A DNA stretch of 64,000 nt from Cordylochernes scorpioides (Eukaryota; Arthropoda; Arachnida; Pseudoscorpiones; Chernetidae). The stretch spans positions 45,632,626-45,696,625 of the forward strand of contig CP092879.1 of assembly GCA_030710605.1 (NCBI GenBank). The letters are read 5' to 3'. The translations under genes were made by a program, and so were the position numbers. Below are positions 51,787 to 62,696 of this stretch, in pieces. Below the pieces are notes generated by a model. That model ran no database searches, was not told the DNA's origin, and worked only from the letters and a program-made list of their open reading frames with translations. Each line of letters begins with the position of its first letter. Position 1 is the first letter of the stretch.

Positions 51787-52061
51787 GTCTACAGATGAGG
51801 GACAAGCTCTGGGATGTGAGCAAGATGTCTTTGGTTTGACTTTCAAATGGTCCCGCCTAATTAAATGTTGTTAGTTTCCATCAAGTTGAGTTCGATGTTT
51901 GTGACTATAATGACAAATATTCTCCAATTTGAAATGTTGGTGACAATTACTTGCATCTAGTGACCTTCCGGTGATTTTCTTGTCACCTTCTAGGCAGTTC
52001 ATTGTCCTCTCTTTAATTTTTTCCAACATCTTTTCAGAACCATTTACTCTCATAACAATCA
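51787..52061. other. Interval without recognised feature
   Basis: A 65-codon minus frame (51871-52068) lacks recognisable motifs. Confidence 0.35.
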
Positions 52062-52452
52062 TGGACAAAACTTAAGGACGTGGAAAATCTTTAATGTCAA
52101 TGGTCGTCCATTTTTTTTTTTTAAGGAGACAAAGGCAATTTTGTTTACACTTGGCTATCTTGTATGTCTTCAACAAAGGTCACTGTATATCAAATATCTT
52201 TCATAGTTATTGTCTGAACCCCAAAATACACAGTTAAACCTGTCTATAGCACTCCCTCTTGGGACTCACCAAAATAGGGTGCTATAGAGAGGGGGTGCTA
52301 TAGACAGGTCACTTTTAATGTAAATCGCATAATACTACGTATTTAAAATTGGGCGCTATAGAGAGGAAGGTGCTATTTAGAGGGGGCGCTATAGACAGGT
52401 TTAACAGTACATGGTAAAAGGTACAACTTCCTTAAGTCTTGTCCATGATTGT
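52062..52452. mobile_element. MITE with nested family-2 pogo-like MITE
   Basis: The outer ends are ATCATGGACAAAACTTAAGG and CTTAAGTCTTGTCCATGAT. The nested element, 52233-52407, has ends CAGTTAAACCTGTCTATAGC and GACAGGTTTAACAG (one mutated base). Confidence 0.8.
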
Positions 52453-53021
52453 AGATGTCCAAAATAGGTCAGTATTTGTTTACATATTTGGGATCATAGG
52501 GATCTAGCAAATGAAAACATTTAGATGCAAATTTTTCTTTCACACATATATCAAACATCTACTGTGCAATGAAAAAATATTGGGAGGGCTTGGCTCATCA
52601 GTGGTGAACCCTCTCAGCGGTTTCGTCAATTAAATCTACCAGACTGTTTCTTTAGAGCTCTAATACTGTAATGGATCATTTTGCTTATATATGCAGTACT
52701 GAAAGGTGGAATCTTAGAAATGGTATTTAGGCAAACTATGGACATAAAATTTTAGGACAGTAGAATTACATATAACATTTGCATCGAGCAATGCTCTCCC
52801 ACAAACAATAAGGACAAGGCCAGTTAGGCAATAAATTAATATAAAGCAATAACGTGTCATCTTGATATAGCAAATGAAGTTTGATATATGCATGAAAGAA
52901 ACATTCGGTTTTCATTTGCTATGTCTAGATGGCGCGTTATTGCTTTATATTAAATTATAGGGATCTACCAGAATAAGTTCCATTGAAGATTGCCCAATCA
53001 AATAGGAAGTTATAAACTCAC
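52453..53021. other. Core repeats and small inverted repeat in a probable GSTK intron
   Basis: 52555-52665 is the dispersed core repeat. 52840-52900 and 52905-52965 are inverted copies (AATATAAAGCAATAACGTGT CATCTTGATATAGCAAATGA and inverse). The final GSTK exon was not found. Confidence 0.45.
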
Positions 53022-53115
53022 CAAGATTGTAGGCCAGCAGTTCCAGCCGGTCACACCCGAAGTAAAGCTCAGGATTGCCATTGTCATAGGTCACAATGGA
53101 TGGAGCCCCAAATGC
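53022..53115 (-). CDS. GSTK1: Kappa-class glutathione S-transferase, penultimate-type exon
   Basis: The minus strand exon reads AFGAPSIVTYDNGNPELYFG CDRLELLAYNLG, phase 0 in and phase 1 out. It matches the C-terminal part of GSTK1, which I recall as AFG-x-P-xx-V ... FG-x-DR-x-ELL-x-xxLGE. AFGAP contains the cis-proline of the thioredoxin-like (DsbA-type) fold. Acceptor TGTGCAG is upstream (53116-53122) and donor GTGAGT downstream (53016-53021). GSTK enzymes are glutathione-dependent and act in mitochondria and peroxisomes of animals. The last exon, expected below 53021, was not found. The gene symbol is by family resemblance. Confidence 0.85.
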
Positions 53116-53189
53116 CTGCACATTGAGTGGAGTCAGCCAACCTGAGACTACAACATGTAGCTGAATATATATATAATTTTTAAAAAATA

Positions 53190-54118
53190 AAAAGCCATAT
53201 ATTGGATCAAAATATCATTTATTTACCAATATTTCAGTTGGCTGAATGCCAACCTTTATCAAGGTACTAGCCGAATGACCCGGGCAACGCCCAGGTTTTA
53301 CCCGATTAAATGTTTTTATTCAAATACTATTCGTTACAATTATAAATTGGCGCCGTGGATGTCACTCTAAGCGGGAGCTCCAAACTTTGTGTCAGAGAAG
53401 CGATATTTTTATAAAGAGATGATCTGGCTTTGTGTCTTCTGCTCGAATGAATGTCTTTCTGTTAGAATTTTGTTCCTGCATACTAAAAATGAACTGGCTT
53501 CACCCATGGTCTCTGCTTTTTGGAATTTTTTCGGATATAATTTTGTATCTGATAATCAAATATGATACAGCAATATTGTCATCATCATTTTCTGACTAAA
53601 AAAACAACTATTTTTGCCCAGAACCTGTCAATTTTATTTTTTATTGGCTAAAAATCCGATAAATATCTTTTCCAGATTTTTCTCGATGTCCTGTCAAAAC
53701 ACGTTTTACATGTACATTAGGTCAGCTGATATTACTTCCCATCTTCACCGCTAGAGGCGCTGCTTGCGGGCGAAAAGGCAAATTTGCAACGCAATTTGCA
53801 AATAACTCTAAGAATATTCGGGATAGAGACCTGAAATTTTCACTATAAGTTTTCCAGATTCTACTCTATATACTGTTAAAATTTCAGTCAGATTAGTTGC
53901 GTATTGTGGACGTGTATAGCCGACATAGGAACAAACACACATACATACATACACTGACTTTTATATATATAGGGATTAAAACATTTTAAAGTGTGTCAAC
54001 AACAAACTCAACGTCACACACATTAAATATGTTATAACACCTTGATAAAGGTTGGTGTTCAGCCAACTGAAATATTGGTAAAATAAATGATATTTTGATC
54101 CAATATATGCCTTTTTAT
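53190..54118. mobile_element. Foldback element split by a second repeat
   Basis: The arms at 53193-53266 and 54041-54115 are inverted (CATATATTGGATCAAAATAT, AATATTTCAGTTGGCTGAAT GCCAACCTTTATCAAGG). Between them 53271-53975 is a copy of the 49239 element family ending ACATACATACATACACTGAC TTTTATATATATAGG. The arms contain a TTGATAA-AGGTTGG...CCAACT-GAAA hairpin. Confidence 0.7.
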
Positions 54119-54156
54119 TTAAAGATTTATGGATTGCTCTATATTTAAAATATATA

Positions 54157-55567
54157 CAGTAAAACCCCCCTAATAAGAACCCTGGATATAGCGAACCTTC
54201 CCTTATAACGAACCCACGGCGATTCCCAATTCCATTCCATTGAAAATACCATCGTTATAACGAACTTTGCGATTTTTAAAATAACGAACTACCCCTATAA
54301 CGAACCTATTTTCGGTCCCAAAATGATAAAATCTATTAAAAATACTATGCTTATAACGAACTTAAAATTATGATTAAAAAAAAAAATTTAAACAACAAAA
54401 TTTTGAGCATGTTTCAGCTCACGGATCGCGATTTCAAAACAAAAAATTAGCGGCATTGTTTGTTTTCATTTCCATTCTATTTTTGCTATATGTTGTATAC
54501 ATTTTTACACATTATAATCTTTTATTTAATAGAATATCTTTGCATTCGACAATTTTGAAATAGAAGAAAAATACAAATGGCTTCCAAAATAAAGAAACAA
54601 AGAGTGGCGTTCTAAAAAAAAAAAAAAAACAGTGGCAGCATGCACTTTTAGAATCGTTCTATATCAAGTTTAACCTAGGCTAAAACATAATTTTAAAGCC
54701 AGAAATGGTTTGAATAACAGGTTAAAAACAAAATTTAATATACGCTTTAGAAGAATATGTGGAAACTGGAATTAGAAGAAGAAGGAAAAAAAAAAGTTCC
54801 CCGTGTCTCATGGGCCACAAACAAATTGACTTATAAATTCTCAAAAACTACCACTACAGTTCTATTTTTAGAATGGAATTCTTGTTAGGTATATGACTCA
54901 TTCAGGGTTCGCGGATATTCCCCCTGGCCGGCCGTTTTACCACCGATTTTGTGTTTCCAAATTAGTGTTTTTTATTCACAATTTTACCGATCGCGCTATC
55001 GTTTCAACATGTTTTGCGTCCTATTTTTCTGAATTGGATACTTTTGATTCATCTTCAGTTGATTCAGAATACACGGAGCTTTATTCCTTTGATGGAAATA
55101 ACCATATTTTAAGACAATTCTGATTTTCAAATTTCACTTTTCACTTTCAAACAACAAGGTATTATAGAGGCATTTTTTCAAATAAATATATAGCATTATA
55201 TTATTTGAGAAAGCTGTTCTAAAATACTCTTATACCTTTTAAATATATAATTAATAATGTTTTCCCTAGGGCATTTGGCTTAATTTTTAAATAATACATA
55301 GGTTTATATAAAAACATATATGCTAATGATAAGAACCTATTAACAAATGACTTCTTTTGATATTCAGCATTACTGTAAAGAAATAGGTCAATTTAGGGAA
55401 TTAAAACAAAGTGACCATTATTAAATAGCTTCCTTTTCCTGTTTATATGGCTGTTTTTTAATTATACCGTCTAAAAATTTAGAAACGTTTTAAAAAATGG
55501 CCAAACTGTGGCTATAGTGAACCAAAAGCTCTGTCCCATTGGGGTTCACTATAGAGGGGTTTTACTG
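54157..55567. mobile_element. Pogo/Tigger-like element, 1.4 kb, decayed
   Basis: The ends CAGTAAAACCCCCCTAATAA and TATAGAGGGGTTTTACTG are flanked by TA at 54155-54156 and 55568-55569. Subterminal TTATAACGAACC is repeated four or more times at the left. A 76-codon plus frame (54893-55123, with FSELDTFDSSSVDSEYTELY) is not recognisable as a transposase core. It lies in the intron between the two GSTK exons. Confidence 0.8.
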
Positions 55568-56029
55568 TATATAATTGAGAGAGCACAAGGCATTATATAT
55601 CCAAGAAATGAAACTATTGAAGCTGTAAATATTATTTTCAAATAAAACACCTCCCACTATTAAACAAGGTAATAAGACCAAATCCAAATAAATAAATAGT
55701 GTGTGATGTTTCGGTAACAGCGCTGTTACAGAAACGTCACACACTATTTATTTATTTGGATTTGGTCTTATTACCTTGTTTTATAATCTATAATCCAAAT
55801 TGTGCCTTATCAACCTCCTACTATTGTTTTTATCTGGTGTATTTTATTTGAAAGTTTGTGAAATTGGTGTTTCAAAGTTTATTTTCATTGAATATAGATG
55901 ACATTGTCTTGCATCCAATTTATGAGAAACTGACTTTGATCAAATTGTTTGCAGAAGAGCATTGCTCAGAGTGTCCTCTCACGGAAGATCTACTGTAACA
56001 AAGAGATGGCTTCATTGGTTGGTTTAATG
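55568..56029. other. Palindromic MITE and AT-rich sequence
   Basis: 55671-55785 is an almost perfect palindrome: AATAAGACCAAATCCAAATA AATAAATAGTGTGTGATGTT and inverse around TAACAGCGCTGTTA. Relatives are at 57045-57115, 59880-60055 and 60261-60375. 55920-56030 shows no feature. Confidence 0.7.
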
Positions 56030-56300
56030 AAGACACATTCTAATTCACCTAATCATTATGGATGTCAAATCTCTTTTGATGAGCTCTACTCTCATCCCCA
56101 GTAATCTCAAGCTCTACAGGCTTCTTCTTCTTCTTTCTTATCTCCACTCAAATCACACTAAGGTATCAAGCTTGTAAAGCTTGAGACTTTTGATGGTGTC
56201 TGCCGGGGAAGAGTAGAGCTCATCAATGGATGAGTCAATACAGGCTCTACAGGCTTGATACCCTGATATGATTGTTGAGTGAAGATAAGAAAGAAGAAGA
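56030..56300. mobile_element. LINE 3' ends, one in each orientation
   Basis: 56110-56250 (minus) reads SSIDELYSSPADTIKSLKLY KLDTLV, the C-terminus of the LINE at 47395-47755. 56250-56300 (plus) ends GAGTGAAGATAAGAAAGAAG. Confidence 0.65.
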
Positions 56301-56500
56301 AGACTCCTGTACTTTGCTCTCAAAATGTGAAGGCACAACTTGCTTGCATCACACCCTGACTTCACCCATACACACATACACAGCAAGTAAATAGTGATTG
56401 ATACATTTAAAAGTCCCTTTTGCTCACATCTTGTTTGTCACAGACAGCTAAGAAGAAGTACCATATGTCAGGATCCAGTAAATGGGGAGCTGTCACTTAC
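56301..56500. other. Intron sequence next to the GSTK exon
   Basis: No repeat was recognised. The donor GTAAGT of the exon lies at 56495-56500 on the minus strand. Confidence 0.5.
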
Positions 56501-56617
56501 ATTCAGGTCAATGGCCTTCTGGGTGACTTTCTTGAGCTGTTCCTTGACAGCAGGCTCCTCGATGCGAGGCAGCAGCTTGGCTATGAGGTCGTCTGATAGG
56601 CCGGCTAACTTGGCTGC
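56501..56617 (-). CDS. GSTK1: Kappa-class glutathione S-transferase, upstream exon
   Basis: It reads AAKLAGLSDDLIAKLLPRIE EPAVKEQLKKVTQKAIDLN, 39 codons, phase 0 out with donor GTAAGT. It corresponds to the helical GSTK segment (A-xx-AG-x-S ... VK-xx-LK-xx-T-xx-A) just before AFG. The next exon (53022-53115) starts in phase 0 at AFGAP, so the join is consistent. I chose the acceptor GTGCAG at 56618-56623. The frame stays open upstream for VIVARVQ, so the exon may begin a few codons earlier. The intron is 3.4 kb and full of transposons. No earlier exon was found up to 64 kb. Confidence 0.85.
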
Positions 56618-57184
56618 CTGCACTCTTGCCACAATTACTCAAGGACACAACACATACATACACTCATGGACAAAACTTAGTTAGGTGTTCTTTAAAACTT
56701 TTATCTGAATCAGCATTATTCCTATATATAAACAGTAGAACCTCTCTGTAAAGGACACCTATTTGCAGAGCCAAAGTGTCCTTTAGGAAGAGATGTCCTC
56801 TTACTGGAGAGTTGCTAAATTGTATGTATTTGATATTGTATATATACAGTAGAACCTCCCTTTAGCAGACACCCTGCTAGTGGACACCTCTCTACAAAGG
56901 ATAGTTTTCATTGTCAGAATTACCATTTTTACTATGTAACAAATTTCCGGTAAGAGGACACCTCTCTATAAAGGACACTTTTGCTCTCTAACTAGGTGTC
57001 CTTTACAGAAAGGTTCTACTGTATATCAATAGTAACACAAGTTATCAAAATGTCACCCACTATTTATTTGGATTTGGTTTTGTTACATTATGTTTATAAT
57101 CTATAATCCAAATTGTAGCTATCATTAAATCAATAGTATTTCTATTTATTCTTTGTTAAATGGATACCAGAATATAAATCATCA
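56618..57184. mobile_element. Half and whole family-1 pogo-like MITEs
   Basis: 56661-56690 is one end of the CACTCATGGACAAAACTTAG MITE. 56735-56822 is the left half of a family-1 MITE. 56847-57021 is a whole one, with ends CAGTAGAACCTCCCTTTAGC and GGTTCTACTG. 57045-57115 is half of the AATAAGACCAAATCC palindrome. Confidence 0.75.
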
Positions 57185-57300
57185 CTAAACAGGAACTTTG
57201 GGAGAAGCTGTTGCTTATCATCAAACAGCTCGAGGAGCATGGACTCATGGAATTTGTGTAATCTTTACACAAGTGGATAAGAAACAACAACAACCTTCCT
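57185..57300 (+). mobile_element. LINE 3' end (GGAGCATGGACTCATGGAAT family)
   Basis: GGAACTTTGGGAGAAGCTGT, ATCAAACAGCTCGAGGAGCA, then CAAGTGGATAAGAAACAACA. Same family as 62697-62927. Confidence 0.7.
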
Positions 57301-58970
57301 GGAGTTTCCACTTCTGATAGAAATCTAGAGGTGGCCTGGAATTTTCACAGAAGTTATTTCTGGTCAGGGCTTTGATTAAGAACCTAATTGTCCATTACAA
57401 CCAAAATAGACCAACTAATCAATTATTAAAATTCCTGAATTTCCTCCAAGTACAAAATTTTCACTGAGAAAATAAATATTTTGTTCAAATTTCAAATTCT
57501 AACTCGGATAAAATATTAATTTTGTTTTCTATCATATATATTTTATAGATGGAAAAATTGCCGGGAGGAAATTGATCCATAGAAGCATAGGGCGCTTCTC
57601 CCGTCAAAATAAACGTCAAAAACTGACGCCATCTATTGATCGTCGCCGCAAACTAGCGGCCTCAGGTCGGTGACAAAGCCACCACACCAGCTTTGGCAAA
57701 TTGAGAAGTGTCCACCTAGAGACCATGGTTTTGGGCTAATGGCCCTCGTCAGTCTAGGTTGGACTTTATTCCATGAGATCCACACGGGATCTAATGGAAT
57801 CTTCACAATCTACCAAAGAGGTGTTTTGCTGCCATAGATGGCGTCAGTTTTTGACGTTTATTTTGACGGGAGAAGTGCCCTATGCTTCTATGGATCAATT
57901 TCCTCCCGGCAATTTTTCCATCTATATTCTAGCCATAGATTTGGCCCAGCCACCTTGCCAGCAAAACACCTCTTTGGTAGATTGTGAAGATTCCATTAGA
58001 TCCCGTGTGGATCTCATGGAATAAAGTCCGCCCTAGACTGACGAGGGCCATTAGCCCGAAATCATGGTCTCTAGGTGGACGCTTCTCAATTTGCCAAAGC
58101 TGGTGTTGTGGCTTTGTCACCGACCCGAGGCCGCTAGTTTGCGGTGACGGTCAATTTTTGACGTTTATTTTGACGGGAGAAGCGCCCTATGCTTCTATGC
58201 ATATATATCTTGTTTTTCTTGTTTATTTTTTTTCTCAATTGTAACAATGTTCCTGAATTGGTTCTTCTTTTTTTTTTTTTCTGCTTATCCCTAGTATACA
58301 TGGTACAGGCCATGATAATCATGGTGGGTAGAGGTAGGCGAATGCATTTACTGTAAGTGCATCACATGTCTACACATGTGAAAAGCAGTTCGACTTTGCA
58401 CTTACAAATGTGCCAGAGCCCTTTTTGGTAAAAAAATGGTTCTTTAAAATATGTTGTTGTTTTCTTATCCTCTTGTTAAAAGATTACAAAAGTTCATGCT
58501 CCTCAAGCTGTTTTATGATAAGCAACGGTCTTGTTTAGTGCATCTAATGCAAGCCAAAATATCTTTAAAATATCAAACATTTCAGCCAGAAGTTTTTAAT
58601 GTTTTAGATCTTTTCAACAAAAATCTTTAGGCTTCCCTTGTCAGAGAAAAATAATTAAAAATAAAACATTTTAGCAAGATCTTATAAATGCATTTATATC
58701 ATTTTGGAAAAAAAAAGTGTTATTTTAAATTTGTATATCTTATTTTTAACAACTACCAATGCCAGCCATGCAACCTCTATCCTGAAATTGCTGGTACAAA
58801 AATGTTATTTTTAGTTAAAAAAAGAAGGATAAATAATTGTTACAATTGAGGAAAAAATAAATAAGAAAAACAAGATCAATATGAAAGAAAACAAAATTAT
58901 TATTTTATCAGAGTCAGAATTTTAAATTTGAACAAGATCATTTTCTCAGTGAAAATTTTGTACTTGGAGG
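57301..58970. repeat. Inverted repeat region with inner palindrome
   Basis: The outer arms at 57440-57545 and 58870-58970 are inverted (CTCCAAGTACAAAATTTTCA CTGAGAAAAT). The inner foldback at 57567-57925 and 57960-58200 has arms GAAGCATAGGGCGCTTCTCC and CGTCAAAATAAACGTC, plus the GAGGCCGCTAG core of 7692-7932, partly repeated. A SINE 3' half (58268-58437, minus) and a LINE tail (58450-58560, minus) lie between. Confidence 0.65.
58268..58437 (-). mobile_element. SINE 3' half
   Basis: On the minus strand from AAAGGGCTCTGGCACATTTG to CTAGGGATAAGCAG. The tRNA head is missing. Confidence 0.8.
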
Positions 58971-59741
58971 CAGTGTTGGGCAAATATTAATTAAAATGAT
59001 TTATTAAAGATTAACAATTGATTAATTGTTAATTGTAATTTTCACAATTAACAATTAATCAATTGTTAATTGTATTTTTACAATTAACAATTAATTAATT
59101 GTTAATTGTATTCATACAATTAACAATTAATTAATTGTTAATGGCACTTTTCTAATTAACAATTAATTAATTGTTAATTGTTAATTGTATTTTTACAATT
59201 AACAATTAATTAATTGTTAATTGTATTCATACAATTAACAATTAATTAATTGTTAATGGCACTTTTCTAATTAACAATTAATTAATTGTTAATTGCACTT
59301 CAATTTAATTGAAAAATAATTTTTTAATGCCCAACACTGCATTTCAGTACCACTCTCTTCTCGAACATGCTGTCCGACAATTTGTGACTCTTTGGCAGAT
59401 TTGTCATTGTCGCAAAAGAAAAAAGGCGTTCAACTGCAGCTGACGATGGTAAAGGTGTGTTGTATTTAATAAAAACATTTTTTATCTCAGGCAGTGTTGG
59501 GCAAATATTAATTAAAATGATTTATTAAAGATTAACAATTGATTAATTGTTAATTGTAATTTTCACAATTAACAATTAATCAATTGTTAATTGTATTTTT
59601 ACAATTAACAATTAATTAATTGTTAATTGCACTTTTCTAATTAACAATTAATTAATTGTTAATTGCACTTTTCTAATTAACAATTAATTGTTAATTGCAT
59701 TTCAATTTAATTGAAAAATAATTTTTTAATGCCCAACACTG
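58971..59741 (-). mobile_element. hAT-derived composite element
   Basis: The 8-bp duplication CTTGGAGG lies at 58963-58970 and 59742-59749; one undisturbed copy of the target is at 57443-57450 (inverted). The ends are CAGTGTTGGGCAAATATTAA and TTAATGCCCAACACTG. The interior holds two complete MITE-like units in direct orientation (58971-59339 and 59492-59741), each with its own CAGTGTTGGGCA ends and built from TTAATTGTTAATTG palindromes, separated by a transposase remnant. The inner ends have no duplication, so the whole moved as one. Confidence 0.85.
59340..59491 (-). pseudogene. hAT transposase dimerisation-domain remnant
   Basis: The minus strand reads EIKNVFIKYNTPLPSSAAVE RLFSFATMTNLPK, then LSDSMFEKRVVLK. 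This is the C-terminal hAT signature, S-x-A-x-ERLFS ... LS-x-x-x-FE-x-x-V-x-LK, used for dimer formation. Only about 50 codons remain, with no stop inside. There is no catalytic part, so it is non-functional, but it identifies the superfamily. Confidence 0.85.
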
Positions 59742-60646
59742 CTTGGAGGAAATTAATATTGGGGGGGAAACGACATCACTCATTAGAATTGATCTAAAAA
59801 AAACGAAACCATCTGGATCTATATACCAAAAACAACTGTCATTGAATGATAAAACACAATTTGGATTATAGATTATAATAAAAAAAGAAAATAAGACCTA
59901 ATCCAAATAATTTATTAGTGTGTGACATTTCGGCAACAACATTGTCACCATCATCAGACAAAAGAATAAAAAAAAAATTCTTTTGTCTGATGATGGTGAC
60001 AACGTTGTTGCCGAAATGTCACACACTAATAAATTATTTGGTAAGGTCTTATTTTCCTTTTTTTTAACTGTCATTAAAAATTAGAAACTATTTTAGACGC
60101 GTAAGATTCTTTTTGAAATTAAATAATTTCTACTGCCCTTACTGCAATGGAAAAATTAATGGGAGGGCCTGGATCATCAGTGGTGAACTCTCCCAGCGGT
60201 TTCGCCAGTTTAATCTACCATACCGCTGTTATATTTTTCGTAATACAACTGTCATTAAACATAAGGTAATAAGACCAAATCCAAATAAATAGTTTGTGAC
60301 AGGTAACAGTGTTGCTACGGAAACATCACACACTATTTATTCATTTAGATTTGGTCTTATTACCTTGTGTTTCTAATCTATAATCCAAATTGTGCCTTAT
60401 CAACTGCCATTGAATGATTAGAACCATGGTTACCAGGTAGGAGTTCTGAATTTACTAAAGCTTGGTGCTTTGTCACTAACCCATCATCTCAACTGTCGAA
60501 ATTCTCAACAAATTGCAGATAGCATTGTATCTATTTTGTGAAAAGAGAGGTGTCATATACTTTTTAATTGCAACCATTTCGAATAAATAGTGAAAAATTG
60601 TTCCAAAATAATTCAGTTGACTCTATTTCAGTTACATTCAAGAAAA
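59742..60646. other. Palindromic MITEs and hairpin elements
   Basis: 59880-60055 is a palindrome with arms AATAAGACCTAATCCAAATA, GTGTGTGACATTTCGGCAAC and a centre TTCTTTTGTCTGATGATGGT. 60075-60240 is the hairpin element TAGAAACTATTTTAGACGCG plus the dispersed core. 60261-60375 is another AATAAGACCAAATCC palindrome. 60376-60646 shows nothing recognisable. Confidence 0.65.
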
Positions 60647-60972
60647 GGGGGTCGGTGGAAGGATGGTCTAAACCATTGGTTTTCTACAGCTACGACCCGA
60701 GGATGGAATCCCGCATTGGGCACTTTTTTCTGATAATAATAATAAAAAAAAAAAAGCTCAAATGGCCCCGATTCTTGCAAAGTTCAACCCACTAGCGAGT
60801 GCAAGTAACCAAATGGAGATATGGCACATTTGTAATTGCAAAGTCGAACTGCTTTTCACATATGTAGACATGTGGTGCACTTACAGTAAAAGCAGTCGCC
60901 TACTTCGCTTCACCATGATTATCATGGCCTGCACCACATGTACTAAGGATAAGCAAAACAAAAAAAAAAAAA
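60647..60972 (+). mobile_element. tRNA-derived SINE
   Basis: The TSD ATTCAAGAAAA is at 60636-60646 and 60973-60983. The head is GGGGGTCGGTGGAAGGATGG. The B box is damaged (CCGAGGATGGAATCCC). The body ends GTACTAAGGATAAGC plus poly(A). Confidence 0.9.
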
Positions 60973-61087
60973 ATTCAAGAAAAATAAGAAGAAAAAAAAA
61001 AAAAAAGAGGCCAAAATCTATCATAAAAAAAAAAAAAAAAAAGAATCAGGGGATAAGGCTATCATTATCTAGGACTTATCTAAGACA

Positions 61088-62368
61088 ACAACAACAAACA
61101 ACAAAAAAGCCTTTATTTAGGGTCACTGACCCTATACAGGATTCACCAGAGGTATGCATAAGAACAAAGCAGTGAGACAACGGAAATAGCGATATATACA
61201 GAGTAAAAAGAGAAAGAAAAAAAAAAAAAAAAAAACAAGAAAAGGGAAAAAAAAAATAATAATAATAAGAAAGAGGGAAGCAAGAAATCAACACAAAAAG
61301 AGTAGCAGTAAGAAAGTGAGGAGTGAGTATCACTTGGCCTTCTTCTGAGATATGGACTTGTGGAAACCATAAAACGCCGTAGCAATATACTTATTCTGGG
61401 TCATATTGTCAATTATTGATGGAAGTGAAGCACAGAGTTGCCCAGTTTTGAGCATAAGGGTTCTTCTTTCTTCTTTCAGAGCAGAGCAATCAAAAATATA
61501 GTGAGTGATTTCATTTTGTAGTTTTGAATTACAGAAGGTACAAGTCGGGTCCTCACCGCAGAGCATCTTGGTGTGGTTTTCTCTAAAAAAACTTGAAAGT
61601 ATTCTAACTTGTGCGAGTAGTCTTACAACCGGGAAAGGAAAATCCCCTAAAAGGTATCCCTCCGTCATGAAAGATATGTGAATGTCTTTGTAGTGAGAGT
61701 ATAGCTTAGATTTATCCATTCTTGTAAGGTCGTTTTGTATAGATTGGTCTGCCGCTGTTTTTAAGAGCCCTGTAATCGCGCTCCTCAGCGTTTCAGGGTC
61801 ATCACAGGAAACAAGTGCAGGGGATCCATTATCGTTAAGCAGATTAGTGAGCTTTTTAATGAAACCGATGGGTGTGCCCGAAGCATTAGAGAGTTCCCGT
61901 GTTCTATTAAAACATATACGTGGCAATCTGTCACTGCTCATATTCAACACCCGCAGCCAATACTTCAGGGTTAATTTTAAGGCTGTTACACTCAATGAGA
62001 TACGACCGGTTTCTAATCTGATTAGGTAACCTGGAGTGTATCTGGGCAGATTCAGGAACCTACGGATAAATATGTCTTGTATATTGTCCAGTAAGTCTTT
62101 ATGCTCTGTTGCCCATAATGGAGCGGCATACATCAGGACAGCTCTCACTATTGTATCAAAGAGTTTGATTGATAAATTTATTGACTTTGCTTTTGATTTT
62201 ATTAATATTGGGTGTGTGGCGTTAATTGCTGTAAGTGCTTTTCCTTTAAAGTAATTTGCCGGGTGAGTAGTTGTTATTGTTGGTGTCAGAGGGAATCCCA
62301 AGTATGTATATCTTGAAGTTATTGCTATGGGTTTATCATTCCAGAACCATCTATCCTTATTTGAGGGT
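61088..62368 (-). mobile_element. Second copy of the arm-A LINE, 1.3 kb
   Basis: The exact 15-bp duplication GACTTATCTAAGACA is at 61073-61087 and 62369-62383. It ends in the same (TTG)n tail and GGGTCAGTGACCC stem-loop as 1410-4330. By eye the two copies differ at very few bases outside the A runs. It is 5'-truncated just after the YADD region. Confidence 0.95.
61330..62368 (-). pseudogene. LINE ORF2 C-terminal part
   Basis: It begins at SNKDRWFWNDKPIAITSRYT and runs open to the normal stop at 61330, with CTFCNSKLQNEITHYIFDC near the end. Compared with 1643-2700 the protein is the same wherever I checked. The first about 15 residues of the longer open frame (from 62415) come from host flank. 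RT and endonuclease are missing. Confidence 0.9.
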
Positions 62369-62383
62369 GACTTATCTAAGACA

Positions 62384-62696
62384 TTCATATCATAGTCCAT
62401 TATCCAAGGATACACACTGCATGAAGTTTACTGGAACTATAGCTTTGTTAGATATTGCTATTACAAAGTTTCATTTTTATTTATGATGTACTAGAGCGCC
62501 ATCTGTTATCAAATTATAAAACTATTTTAGTGGCGTATTATTCTTTTTAAAATAAAACAATTTCTACTGTCCTTACTGCGATGAAAAAATTAAAGGGAGG
62601 GCCTGGCTCATCAGTAAGGACAGTAGAAATTGTTTTATTTTAAAAAGAATAATACGCCACTAAAATAGTTTTATAATTTTTATTTATGATGGATGC
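62384..62696. mobile_element. Long hairpin element
   Basis: The arms at 62508-62575 and 62618-62690 are inverted and nearly perfect (ATAAAACTATTTTAGTGGCG TATTATTCTTTTTAAAATAA and inverse). Part of the dispersed core is in the loop. GCGCCATCTGTTATC precedes it. Confidence 0.75.
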
